A DNA stretch of 64,000 nt from Cliona cf. orientalis (Eukaryota; Porifera; Demospongiae; Clionaida; Clionaidae), in contig OZ005690.1 of NCBI GenBank assembly GCA_963930775.1, positions 1 to 64,000 of the forward strand. The letters are read 5' to 3'. Shown here in pieces: positions 11,165 through 20,908 of the stretch. The notes beneath the pieces are model-generated. The model did not search any database. It was not told where the DNA came from and worked only from the letters and a program-made list of their open reading frames with translations. How positions within the stretch are numbered: position 1 is the first letter of the stretch; each line of letters starts with the position of its first letter. Both the position numbers and the translations under genes were made by a program.

Positions 11165-12892
11165 ATGCTAATCAAGGGTGTACTGAACCAGGGGCAGAGC
11201 CCCCAACGTACACCCTTGCTATATGCTCACATGTATGTATCAAGCTATATTCACGTGCAGGCAAACGCTAATCAAGGGTGTACTGAACCAGGGGCAGAGC
11301 CCCCAACGTACACCCTTGCTATATGCTCACATGAATCAAGCTATATGCACGTGCAGGCAAACGCTAATCAAGGGTGTACTGAACCAGGGGCAGAGCCCCC
11401 AACGAACACCCTTGCTATATGCTCACATACATGTATGTATCAAGCTATATGCACGTGCAGGCAAACGCTAATCAAGGGTGTACTGAACCAGGGGCAGAGC
11501 CCCCAACGTACACCCTTGCTATATGCTCACATGAATCAAGCTATATGCACGTGCAGGCAAACGCTAATCAAGGGTGTACTGAACCAGGGGCAGAGCCCCC
11601 AACGTACACCCTTGCTATATGCTCACATGTATGTATCAAACTATATGCACGTGCAGGCAAACGCTAATCAAGGGTGTACTGAACCAGGGGCAGAGCCCCC
11701 AACGTACACCCTTGCTATATGCTCACATGTATCAAGCTATATGTACATGCAGGCAAACGCTAATCAAGGGTGTACTGAACCAGGGGCAGAGCCCCCAACG
11801 TACACCCTTGCTATATGCTCACATAAGTCAAGCTATATGCACGTGCAGGCAAACGCTAATCAAGGGTGTACTGAACCAGGGGCAGAGCCCCCAACGTACA
11901 CCCTTGCTATATGCTCACATGTATCAAGCTATATGTACGTGCAGGCAAACGCTAATCAAGGGTGTACTGAACCAGGGGCAGAGCCCCCAACGTACACCCT
12001 TGCTATATGCTCACATGTATGTATCAAGCTATATGCACGTGCAGGCAAACGCCAATCAAGGGTGTACTGAACCAGGGGCAGAGCCCCCAACGTACACCCT
12101 TGCTATATGCTCACATGTATCAAGCTATATGTACATGCAGGCAAACGCTAATCAAGGGTGTACTGAACCAGGGGCAGAGCCCCCAACGTACACCCTTGCT
12201 ATATGCTCACATAAGTCAAGCTATATGCACGTGCAGGCAAACGCTAATCAAGGGTGTACTGAACCAGGGGCAGAGCCCCCAACGTACACCCTTGCTATAT
12301 GCTCACATGTATCAAGCTATATGTACGTGCAGGCAAACGCTAATCAAGGGTGTACTGAACCAGGGGCAGAGCCCCCAACGTACACCCTTGCTATATGCTC
12401 ACATGTATGTATCAAGCTATATGCACGTGCAGGCAAACGCCAATCAAGGGTGTACTGAACCAGGGGCAGAGCCCCCAACGTACACCCTTGCTATATGCTC
12501 ACATGAATCAAGCTATATATATGCACGTGCAGGCAAACGCTAATCAAGGGTGTACTGAACCAGGGGCAGATCGAGCCCCCAACGTACACCCTTGCTATAT
12601 GCTCACATGAATCAAGCTATATGCACGTGCAGGCAAACGCTAATCAAGGGTGTACTGAACCAGGGGCAGAGCCCCCAACGTACACCCTTGCTATATGCTC
12701 ACATGTATGTATCAAGCTATATGCACGTGCAGGCAAACGCTAATCAAGGGTGTACTGAACCAGGGGCAGAGCCCCCAACGTACACCCTTGCTATATGCTC
12801 ACATGAATCAAGCTATATGCACGTGCAGGCAAACGCTAATCAAGGGTGTACTGAACCAGGGGCAGAGCCCCCAACGTACACCCTTGACTATA
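11165..12892. repeat. Hairpin satellite array, block 1 (about 18 copies)
   Basis: The unit is 95-105 bp. Its core holds two nested perfect inverted repeats: CAAGGGTGTAC pairing with GTACACCCTTG, and inside that GGGGC pairing with GCCCC around AGA. The linker carries ATGCTCACATG and a GCACGTGCAGG motif. Length varies by insertion of TGTA in the linker (GTATGTATCAAG, GTATCAAG or GAATCAAG). Stretches at about 11740-12040 and 12128-12428 are the same series of four variants, a higher-order period of 388 bp. Long open frames across the array follow the repeat through two frames and are not genes. The block ends with an ACTATATGGCCACCTG tail at 12887-12955. Confidence 0.95.
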
Positions 12893-12975
12893 TGGCCACC
12901 TGTAACAGAAGAAAACAAAAATATAAATTACTGCACATGCACACATACATCAAGCTATATTTACGTGCAGACAAA

Positions 12976-14508
12976 TGCTAATCAAGGGTGTACTGAACCA
13001 GGGGCAGAGCCCCCAACATACACCCTTGCTATATGCTCACATACATGTATGTATCAAGCTATATGCACGTGCAGGCAAACGGTAATCAAGGGTGTACTGA
13101 ACCAGGGGTAGAGCCCCCAACGTACACCCTTGCTATGTGCTCACATGTATCAAGCTATATGTACATGCAGGCAAACGCTAATCAAGGGTGTACTGAACCA
13201 GGGGCAGAGCCCCCAACGTACACCCTTGCTATATGCTCACATGTATGTATCAAGCTATATGCACGTGCAGGCAAATGTTAATCAAGGGTGTACTGAACCA
13301 GGGGTAGAGCCCCCAACGTACACCCTTGCCATATGCTCACATGTATGTATCAAGCTATATGCACGTGCAGGCAAACGCCAATCAAGGGTGTACTGAACCA
13401 GGGGCAGAGCCCCCAACGTACACCCTTGCTATATGCTCACATGAATCAAGCTATATGCACGTGCAGGCAAACGCTAATCAAGGGTGTACTGAACCAGGGG
13501 CAGAGCCCCCAACGTACACCCTTGCTATATGCTCACATGAATCAAGCTATATGCACGTGCAGGCAAACGCTAATCAAGGGTGTACTGAACCAGGGGCAGA
13601 GCCCCCAACGTACACCCTTGCTATATGCTCACATGAATCAAGCTATATGCACGTGCAGGCAAACGCTAATCAAGGGTGTACTGAACCAGGGGCAGAGCCC
13701 CCAACGTACACCCTTGCTATATGCTCACATGTATGTATCAAGCTATATGCACGTGCAGGCAAACGCTAATCAAGGGTGTACTGAACCAGGGGTAGAGCCC
13801 CCAACGTACACCCTTGCTATATGCTCACATGTATCAAGCTATATGTACGTGCAGGCAAACGCTAATCAAGGGTGTACTGAACCAGGGGCAGAGCCCCCAA
13901 CGTACACCCTTGCTATATGCTCACATGTATGTATCAAGCTATATGCACGTGCAGGCAAACGCCAATCAAGGGTGTACTGAACCAGGGGTAGAGCCCCCAA
14001 CGTACACCCTTGCTATATGCTCACATGTATGTATCAAGCTATATGCACGTGCAGGCAAACGCCAATCAAGGGTGTACTGAACCAGGGGCAGAGCCCCCAA
14101 CGTACACCCTTGCTATATGCTCACATGAATCAAGCTATATGCACGTGCAGGCAAACGCTAATCAAGGGTGTACTGAACCAGGGGCAGAGCCCCCAACGTA
14201 CACCCTTGCTATATGCTCACATGAATCAAGCTATATGCACGTGCAGGCAAACGCTAATCAAGGGTGTACTGAACCAGGGGCAGAGCCCCCAACGTACACC
14301 CTTGCTATATGCTCACATGTATGTATCAAGCTATATGCACGTGCAGGCAAACGCTAATCAAGGGTGTACTGAACCAGGGGCAGAGCCCCCAACGTACACC
14401 CTTGCTATATGCTCACATGAATCAAGCTATATGCACGTGCAGGCAAACGCTAATCAAGGGTGTACTGAACCAGGGGCAGAGCCCCCAACGTACACCCTTG
14501 ACTATATG
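12976..14508. repeat. Hairpin satellite array, block 2 (about 16 copies)
   Basis: The unit is the same as in block 1, with a few point variants such as GGGGTAGAGCCCC (a broken inner stem) near 13110, 13305, 13790 and 13990. It ends at 14503-14568 with the same tail (ACTATATGGCCACCTGTAAC and following) that ends block 1. The blocks therefore arose by duplicating an array together with its unique flank. Confidence 0.95.
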
Positions 14509-14570
14509 GCCACCTGTAACAGAAGAAAACAAAAATATAAATTACTGCACATGCACACATACACAATGTC

Positions 14571-17318
14571 ATGCAGTGCCACTTACATTGTGTGTTGAAT
14601 CATCACAGCCACTACATCAGATTTTGTTACATCCAGCACTGCATAAAAACAGAATAAACGCTTTTAACACAAAATTTAGGCAGCTATAGCTATCTATGAC
14701 CACACTTCTAACATGTGTATATGCTACAAAAATTAGAAAATGAAAAGAGGGTGATATTACAAATCAATAAGAAAAATTAAAATTCTTCTCTTCTTGGATC
14801 TTGCTACTCTCTCCAGCCACAGCTCACTTTCTCTGCCCAGTGACACAAGTGAAGATATTCCAAAAATTATTCTCTCTCTTGCCTCAGAGTATATAGGAAG
14901 ATATGAAGCGTTGCTACCTACAATTGCATGCATGGTTGAAATAGCATTCTGATTAATTTTGGTCCCATAGGGCTTTATTAATCACCACATTTCAGTCAGT
15001 GGATACATGTACATCAGTCACGAACATTATTTACATTTGGAAGATCAGTACATAGCATAGCTGTGTGCATGACCATAATATCAGTGCTAGGCTAGATGCA
15101 TGCATGTAGGCCACAACATTATTATGCATGGCCTACATGCATCTATATAGCACTGAGTACAAATTGTTGATTGGTATGCAACATCACTTAATAATTATGT
15201 TAATACACAATTACCACATTCTTCATGCACGCACTGAGAATTATTATTTGACTTTAATCGTGATTTACTGATCAAAATGCCACGCACTTCTGCTATACAC
15301 TGTAAAGCTGACCAAGGCAATGGCAATACTCATATCACCCAGGATGTGGTTAGGGCAATATTATGAGTATTGCCTGGCTGCTCTTGCGCCGTGAGCTTTG
15401 CCATAGTAATTATGTCCAGTGAGCAATGTCTACACATCTGCAATACTATAGTAATGCATCACGTAGTGACGTCATCCGACCACAACCATAGCAACTACAG
15501 CAGCTCCCTAGCGACCATAATATGACGTTATACTGTTTGAATGTATGGCTATGTAGCTGGCAGCGCTTTTGTATGCTGGTTTATGTAGCTTAATAATTAT
15601 GATAACTTCTCCCCTTACGGTGATAAAATTAATGTGAGGATTCATCCCCACAGAGTAAATTTGAAGGTACTGTACTTGCTCTAATTATCTGAACACCCAA
15701 AAATAATTACTAATATCGTCGTTCGGTTAATTCAGCCAATGGCTCGTTAGAGTGTACAAAAATGGAGAAAGCACTAGCGATAATGAAACAGCAGTCAATG
15801 TCCAACTATAATTTATTGTCTTCAGCTCAGGTCTAGTGTCGCCGCTGTGCTCACTATAACTAAGTCCATGTTATCTTTCCGCTCATAGATGCTGTCCAAA
15901 ATGTGGTAGCCATACTCTGCAATGAACGTAAGAGTCGTCTTGAGCTCCTATCATGCTGTGTACCGCGTGGTCATTCAGTTGATTAGAATGGGTGAGAAAA
16001 CTTGAAAGTTTGGATATTCAATGAATTACAAAGGAAATTAAACTTATTATTCAGGCTATTAGAATGTTCATTCAATGAATTACAAAGGAAATTAAACTTA
16101 TTATTCAGGCTATTAGGAATGTTCAAATAATTAGAGCGAGTATGGTAATTTATAAGACTCAACCAAAACCGCATAATCCTACAATAATTGTTCTACTGCA
16201 TACATAAGGACACATCCACCCTCTTAGTACTCAATGTATAAAATATATTATGATACAATTGGCTGTCTTTATTAGCCTTATCCCAAGGATTTTCAATGTT
16301 ACCCACAGACTCAAACACTGGGAGATAAAATTAATGTCAGATGCATGCTTTGCTAGCTACTATCTATGAAGCTTTCAGACACTAGTCTATAAAAGTATAT
16401 ATCACCAATAAGATTTCTAACAGAAAGATGAGAAACTGTGGAGTTCAGTAGTCTATATATAAAAGCATGGTTTGTCACCGCCGCAGTATATTATGTACAA
16501 TCATTTAAGGTACATGTACCTTCGACGTTTCGCTCTGGAGTGGTAGTGTACAGCATGCTACTACACTTGAAGGCACATATAATATGAAAACAGCCGATTT
16601 TCAGCATTCAAGCAGCCCGCATTAATCAATGGCATTATGTGACACTTCTCGTGTGATCCAAGGTCCTCCCATTTTGTGTGTAACAATGAAAAGGTGACAG
16701 GGTCTGGGGACGAGGCTAGCCAGAGTCACTTTTAGCTATTACTTAATAATCACCCTCACCTTCCCATAGATTTATCATCGTCTGGTCACAGCATCTACAT
16801 CACCAATTGCATTTAAAATCGACCTGCAAACGAACAAAAACTCAAAAGAAAATTGTAATACTCAGTCTAATAAATGCTTCTCTAATGATAAGGTACATTT
16901 AGCATAATAATATTATTGATAGAGTAGCTACATACAGGGCCAGGTGCTTTCATAAATATATACCCCCCCCCCCCCCCCCCCCCAGGCTTTTCTAATGATG
17001 GTAGAGCGTTTGGCATCTAGCTACACCAAGATCATAATATAAACGCTAACTTGATGCTCGTGGCAGGGCTCTTTGCGCGTGATCGCGGATGTATCTACAG
17101 CCCCATGTGACTTACATTGTAAGTTTCAAACTCTTCGTTCCATAACATTAGGTGTAGGTCGATCACTCTGCTGTTATTATTATTAGTACCACCAGCTCCC
17201 CGTCCATCCCTTAGGCCGTAGACATTTTACATCGAATTTCTTCGCGAGCGCACGCAGATCATTGCTACAAATGCGCACGCGCTAATTATTATTGTCAACG
17301 AGCAATGCCTATGAGCGC
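14571..17318. other. Non-coding AT-rich region
   Basis: No supported gene. Structures seen are a direct duplication of about 63 bp around AAGGAAATTAAACTTATTAT (about 16010-16125), a palindromic pair of ATGCATGCATG-type segments near 15090-15145, and a 21-base poly-C run at 16963-16983. Confidence 0.5.
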
Positions 17319-17320
17319 TA

Positions 17321-17344
17321 CAGGAAATTTGGTGAATCTTGCAA
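17321..17344 (+). repeat. Left terminal inverted repeat of the Tc1/mariner-type element
   Basis: Matches the complement of 19635-19658 at 23 of 24 positions. Preceded by TA. Confidence 0.92.
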
Positions 17345-17373
17345 CTCGCGTTAACCCGTACGGGTGACGATTT

Positions 17374-17385
17374 TGCGCATGCGCA
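17374..17385. promoter_or_regulatory. NRF-1-like palindrome upstream of the transposase
   Basis: TGCGCATGCGCA is a perfect 12-bp palindrome matching the NRF-1 consensus (YGCGCAYGCGCR), 40 bp before the transposase ATG. A matching site lies before the second gene. Confidence 0.55.
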
Positions 17386-17425
17386 TTCCAAACTGGCCGG
17401 AGCGAGTTTCAAACTTGACTTTGCT

Positions 17426-18421
17426 ATGTCGATCAATCCAACGAGAACGAGCGCTTACAGCGAAGATCTTCGATGGCGGATGGTTTGGCAAAAGGAGGGA
17501 CTGGGGTTATCCAACAGTGATATCGCCAGTAATTTGGGAGTGGACCCTTCCACCGTCAGTCGAGTGGTTTCGTTGTTTAAAGCAACTGGAAGTGTGCAGA
17601 AAAGGCCTTATCCTAAAGATGCCAGACCAGGCAAAAAGCTCACCAAAACAGTAGAGCTTACAATTCTTCATACTGTACTTCGACGCCCTGGTATCTATTT
17701 GCGTGAACTTCGGATGGAAGTGTTTATACTTACCGGAGTAGATGTCAGTGTTTCCAGCCTCTGCACTTTCCTTCATGGTTCAAATTTTACCCACCAAAGG
17801 ATGCAACTTATAGCTCAACAGCGTGATAAACAGCTGCGTGACATGTTCACAATTGATGTATCCTTGTACAAGTCCCACCAGTTAATCTTTGTGGATGAGA
17901 CTGGAACCGACTGTCGAGATGCCATAAGAAAGTACGGTTATGGTTTGCGGGGAAGGCCCCCTAGATCATACAAATTCCTGATACGAGGAGAGAGAATCAA
18001 TGCAGTCACTGCCATGAACCAAGAAGGAATTTTAGCATTGAGGACAGTCCGAGGGAGTGTGAATGGTGGTGACTTTCTCGAATTTATTCAAAGAGATTTA
18101 CTCCCGACACTAATGCCGTTCGATGGTCAAAACCCCAACAGCATAGTGATATTGGACAATTGTTCAATTCATCATGTGGCAGGTGTTGCATCTATGATTA
18201 CCCAGGTTGGTGCACTAGTCCATTTTCTACCGCCTTATTCACCCGACTTGAATCCTATTGAGGAATGCTTTTCAAAGGTCAAGTCACTACTTAAGAACAT
18301 GGACACAACCCTTCATGATGATCTAGAGTCCCACATTCTGGCTGCATTCTCATGCATCACACCAGATGATTGCAAAGGATGGATTTCAGACAGTAGAATA
18401 TACAATATTAACAATAATTAA
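17426..18421 (+). CDS. Tc1/mariner (IS630)-superfamily transposase, DD34E
   Basis: This 331-aa protein would cut and paste the surrounding element. An N-terminal helix-turn-helix region (about residues 15-60, including NSDIASNLGVDPSTVSRV) resembles the DNA-binding half of Tc1/IS630 transposases. The RNase-H-like DDE core follows. The proposed catalytic residues are D157 in FVDETGTD, D244 in ILDNCSIHH and E279 in SPDLNPIEE. Exactly 34 residues separate the last two, as in Tc1-like enzymes. The first ATG (17426) is used; an upstream extension would need a TTG start inside the inverted repeat. The frame is uninterrupted and of normal family length, with no stop or frameshift, so the gene looks functional. 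It converges on the second gene of the element. Confidence 0.93.
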   Translation: MSINPTRTSAYSEDLRWRMVWQKEGLGLSNSDIASNLGVDPSTVSRVVSLFKATGSVQKRPYPKDARPGKKLTKTVELTILHTVLRRPGIYLRELRMEVFILTGVDVSVSSLCTFLHGSNFTHQRMQLIAQQRDKQLRDMFTIDVSLYKSHQLIFVDETGTDCRDAIRKYGYGLRGRPPRSYKFLIRGERINAVTAMNQEGILALRTVRGSVNGGDFLEFIQRDLLPTLMPFDGQNPNSIVILDNCSIHHVAGVASMITQVGALVHFLPPYSPDLNPIEECFSKVKSLLKNMDTTLHDDLESHILAAFSCITPDDCKGWISDSRIYNINNN

Positions 18422-18482
18422 ATGTATACTGTTCATTGTTCACATCACAAAATTGATTATTATTGACTCATTGAGCATAGTT

Positions 18483-19586
18483 TCAGTTGTTTAATTTACG
18501 CAGAGAGTCCAAAATATTCCTTTTTTGCTCAAGAAATTCTGTTTCAGAGAGAATATTATCCTCAAAGAGTTGCTGAAGGAAACGCAATTGTTGGAAATTT
18601 TTCATTCGTAACTCAACACTTTTCCCTGGGGACATGACAACTGATGGTGGATTGAGATTGAGTGGCGCTTGTTGACTTTGCTCAGGTTGCTGAGCAGTTG
18701 AAGTAGGGGGGCTAAAAGCCTTGGTAATAGCAGCAGCAGCATTTGTAATTGATTCTGCTAGAGAGTCTCTGTCTTTCTTTGGCCGTTTAGGTGGAGGTCC
18801 AAACATGGGCAATGGAGGTGGGGTTTCAAAGCTGTCATGAGTGCCACAGTGAAGTGTTCGTGCCCATAACCTTCGCTGAGGGACACTATAAGTGTCACCA
18901 TGCTTGTCCGTGAGTGTTTTATAGTGTTCATCCACATCTTCTTCATCAAGTTTCGACGATGTACCACCATCTCTCTTCTTATGCCTACCATGGCCATCAG
19001 ATGTCTTGTCATCATGTATATGTACTTCAGCATCACACCACAGTGAGATTTCGTCCGTCTTCAATCCCGAATACATCTGCCCCAAATCCTCAGCTGTTAC
19101 TAGCCAGCATTTACTGGTGCGCTTTTCATAATAACCGACATCAAACTTAATGGTACTGGGTACATCGTCTTTAAATTCCTCCATCAAATGAACTTTTATG
19201 TCGGTAACAGATCGAAACGCTCCGTCAAAATGATGAAGTTGTCTTGTTATTGCCTTTTTGCCTCTCTTGGGACTGTTTAGAATTGTGACTTTGTACCTGT
19301 ACTTCTTAGAAGCTCTTGGCCTCGGCACGGTATTGGCCCCCTAGAGAGAGAGAGAGAGATGGGAGGTGACGGCAAATTTAAAAGCAATTCGGTCTGACAC
19401 TATTTCTAATAAGTGCTCATCATAGCCGCTGAGCAAGGTGCAACTCAACTTGATTCCTCTTACTTCTTGTATAGCAGGTACACGGACGGTCGTAACAAGT
19501 GTTTGAAGAGGTGAGTTGGCTCGGTTGTTTCCTCCATTGTTAATCACAGTAGCAAAGACACCACGCGGGACCGTGCTCTCCGCCAT
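18483..19586 (-). CDS. Second gene of the transposon, unknown protein (2 exons, 326 aa)
   Basis: I do not recognise this protein. The proposed exons are 19586-19464 and 19340-18483. The donor is a good GTAAGA, the acceptor follows a (CT)n tract, and both sides are in phase 0. Without the splice, exon 2 has no ATG, which supports the model. The first 41 residues are Ser/Thr/Asn-rich. Residues of about 47-150 form a compact, possibly globular region starting PRPRASKKYRYKV, with a KFDVGYYEKRTSKCWLV stretch. A charged linker (KTSDGHGRHKKRDGG) and a Pro/Gln-rich low-complexity segment follow. The last 35 residues (FLQQLFEDNILSETEFLEQK and following) resemble the short SHOCT-type helical motif seen at protein C-termini. 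It lies wholly inside the inverted repeats. It could assist transposition, bind ends or host factors, or be a captured gene; none of these is shown. Confidence 0.72.
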
Positions 19587-19601
19587 TTTACAACATCATT
19601 C

Positions 19602-19613
19602 ATGCGCATGCGT
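19602..19613. promoter_or_regulatory. NRF-1-like palindrome upstream of the second transposon gene
   Basis: ATGCGCATGCGT lies 15 bp upstream of the minus-strand ATG at 19586 and mirrors the site at the other end of the element. Confidence 0.5.
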
Positions 19614-19634
19614 AAACGTGAGTGGCGGCTGAGT

Positions 19635-19658
19635 TTGCAAGATTCCCCAAATTTCCTG
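19635..19658 (-). repeat. Right terminal inverted repeat of the Tc1/mariner-type element
   Basis: Mirror of 17321-17344 with one mismatch (the G/T difference at position 13 of the repeat). Followed by TA. Confidence 0.92.
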
Positions 19659-19850
19659 TATTAATATTATTTGCGCACCAGACGTTGTGTGCTTTGCGTA
19701 CATGCTAGAGCCTCATTCCCAGTCCACGGCCACCCCGAGCCCAGTGTTGCAATACCTGTACTCGCGTATCGGATTCATGTATGGATTGGTGACCTACAGT
19801 TGTCCTCCTTCCAATTCCTAGCACGCACTGGGCCCGAATAATAATAATTA

Positions 19851-19861
19851 GCGCATGCGCG
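19851..19861. promoter_or_regulatory. NRF-1-like site in the VAMP7 promoter region
   Basis: GCGCATGCGCG lies about 150 bp upstream of the VAMP7 ATG, inside the 352-bp gap between the transposon and VAMP7. That gap is otherwise featureless. Confidence 0.45.
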
Positions 19862-20012
19862 GGCGAGCCACTCGTCTACAGAACTATATAGAATTCCCAA
19901 CTTAATCCCCACCCACCTATATATACACCCGCAGTCACATGACAATAATATTATCACTCGATGCAGCAAGTCTGGTGCAAGTGCTATACCTAGTGATGTT
20001 CATTGACTGATA

Positions 20013-20678
20013 ATGGCAAATTCTGGTATCCACTACGCGCTATTGGCCCGTGAACGTGTGGTCCTTTGCGATGGCGGCCGAGAAGGCTTCGAGAAGTCAT
20101 CACAGGCTGTATTAGAAAATGTCAAGCCAGAGGTCAACATGATAAGCTATGAATCAAATAACTACATTTATCATGTTATGTTGTCGGGCGAACTGAGATA
20201 CGTCTGTGTCACCGACAGGGTATTTGATCGCCAAGTTGCCTTTGCTTTCTTGAAGGAGCTAGAGAGTCAACTCATTTCCACTGGCTTGCAAGAGAGAGCT
20301 GGCTATGTTGGACCCTACGCCCTCAGACAGGAGTTCGGTAGCGTGATGAACACGCAGCTCCGTAAGTACTCGTCCGGTGATCAATTGAATCATCTGCAAG
20401 ATCGAGTGAGCGAGGTGACTGGAGTTATGACAGACAATATTGAGAAGGTAATGCGTCGCGGGGAAGCGCTGGAGGATCTCACCGACCGCTCTACTCTGCT
20501 TGCTCATAGCTCCACAGATTTTCGCCATAGTAGCTATAAACTGAGAAAGAAGCTCTTTTGGAAGAGTGTGAAGATGTGGGTGATCCTGATCATCGTTCTG
20601 GCGGTTATCTTGGTTGTGATACTCGCTGCAATTCTCATTGGCTTGGCTGCTACTGGACACTTCAATAAGAAAAGCTAA
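20013..20678 (+). CDS. VAMP7: VAMP7, longin-type vesicle R-SNARE
   Basis: VAMP7 is the R-SNARE of late endosomes, lysosomes and some secretory vesicles, pairing with syntaxin and SNAP proteins to drive membrane fusion. The 221-aa length matches the family (about 220). Residues 1-120 form the longin domain, starting IHYALLARERVVLCD. Residues 126-186 form the SNARE helix (HLQDRVSEVTGVMTDNIEKV), with the zero-layer arginine at R149 in VMRRGEALEDL. Residues 186-211 are one hydrophobic tail anchor, followed by a short luminal end. The coding sequence is a single exon, whereas its neighbours are split by many introns. The start chosen is the first ATG and begins the longin domain directly. Confidence 0.95.
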   Translation: MANSGIHYALLARERVVLCDGGREGFEKSSQAVLENVKPEVNMISYESNNYIYHVMLSGELRYVCVTDRVFDRQVAFAFLKELESQLISTGLQERAGYVGPYALRQEFGSVMNTQLRKYSSGDQLNHLQDRVSEVTGVMTDNIEKVMRRGEALEDLTDRSTLLAHSSTDFRHSSYKLRKKLFWKSVKMWVILIIVLAVILVVILAAILIGLAATGHFNKKS

Positions 20679-20908
20679 CATTTTTGGATAATTTTTCTAG
20701 TTGACATGCTTTTTACATACCTATATATATAAATAAGATTATTGATTGCCACTGGTTTAACCATATTATTTGTTTTCTGTGATGTGCGTATTAATTTTTT
20801 TTTACTTTTGAGGTTGTCCATGGTCCTACCTATGCACGAAATTGAGATGCGTATATATATATACGTCATGTGATTTGTTGCCACGCCCATCAACTTACTT
20901 GTGACAGA

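Larger units (their letters stand above)
17321..19658. mobile_element. Intact two-gene Tc1/mariner-type DNA transposon
   Basis: The element is 2338 bp. Its ends are inverted copies of CAGGAAATTTGG(T/G)GAATC with TTGCAA following, 24 bp with one mismatch. TA lies immediately outside each end (17319-17320 and 19659-19660), matching the TA target duplication of the IS630-Tc1-mariner superfamily. The termini begin with CAG, as many members do. It holds two convergent genes: a DD34E transposase on plus (stop at 18421) and a spliced second gene on minus (stop at 18483), 61 bp apart. Both ends carry a 12-bp subterminal palindrome around GCGCATGCGC close to the start codon of each gene. Open frames and matching ends suggest a young, possibly active copy. 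A second gene is unusual for this superfamily. Confidence 0.9.

Noticed and set aside
11165-14508. CRISPR-like array (regular palindromic repeats)
   Set aside because: Units are whole-length tandem copies with no unique spacers, and the genome is eukaryotic.
11096-14689. Open frames up to 324 codons across the hairpin array
   Set aside because: The repeat unit is not a multiple of three overall, so frames jump between the same two peptide words; explained by the array.
15983-16174. Asn/Leu repeat frame of 63 codons
   Set aside because: Arises from a 63-bp direct duplication in AT-rich DNA.
19341-19463. Reading through the donor to extend exon 1 of the second transposon gene
   Set aside because: The read-through runs into the (CT)n tract and stops before exon 2, whereas the GTAAGA donor gives an exact phase-0 join.
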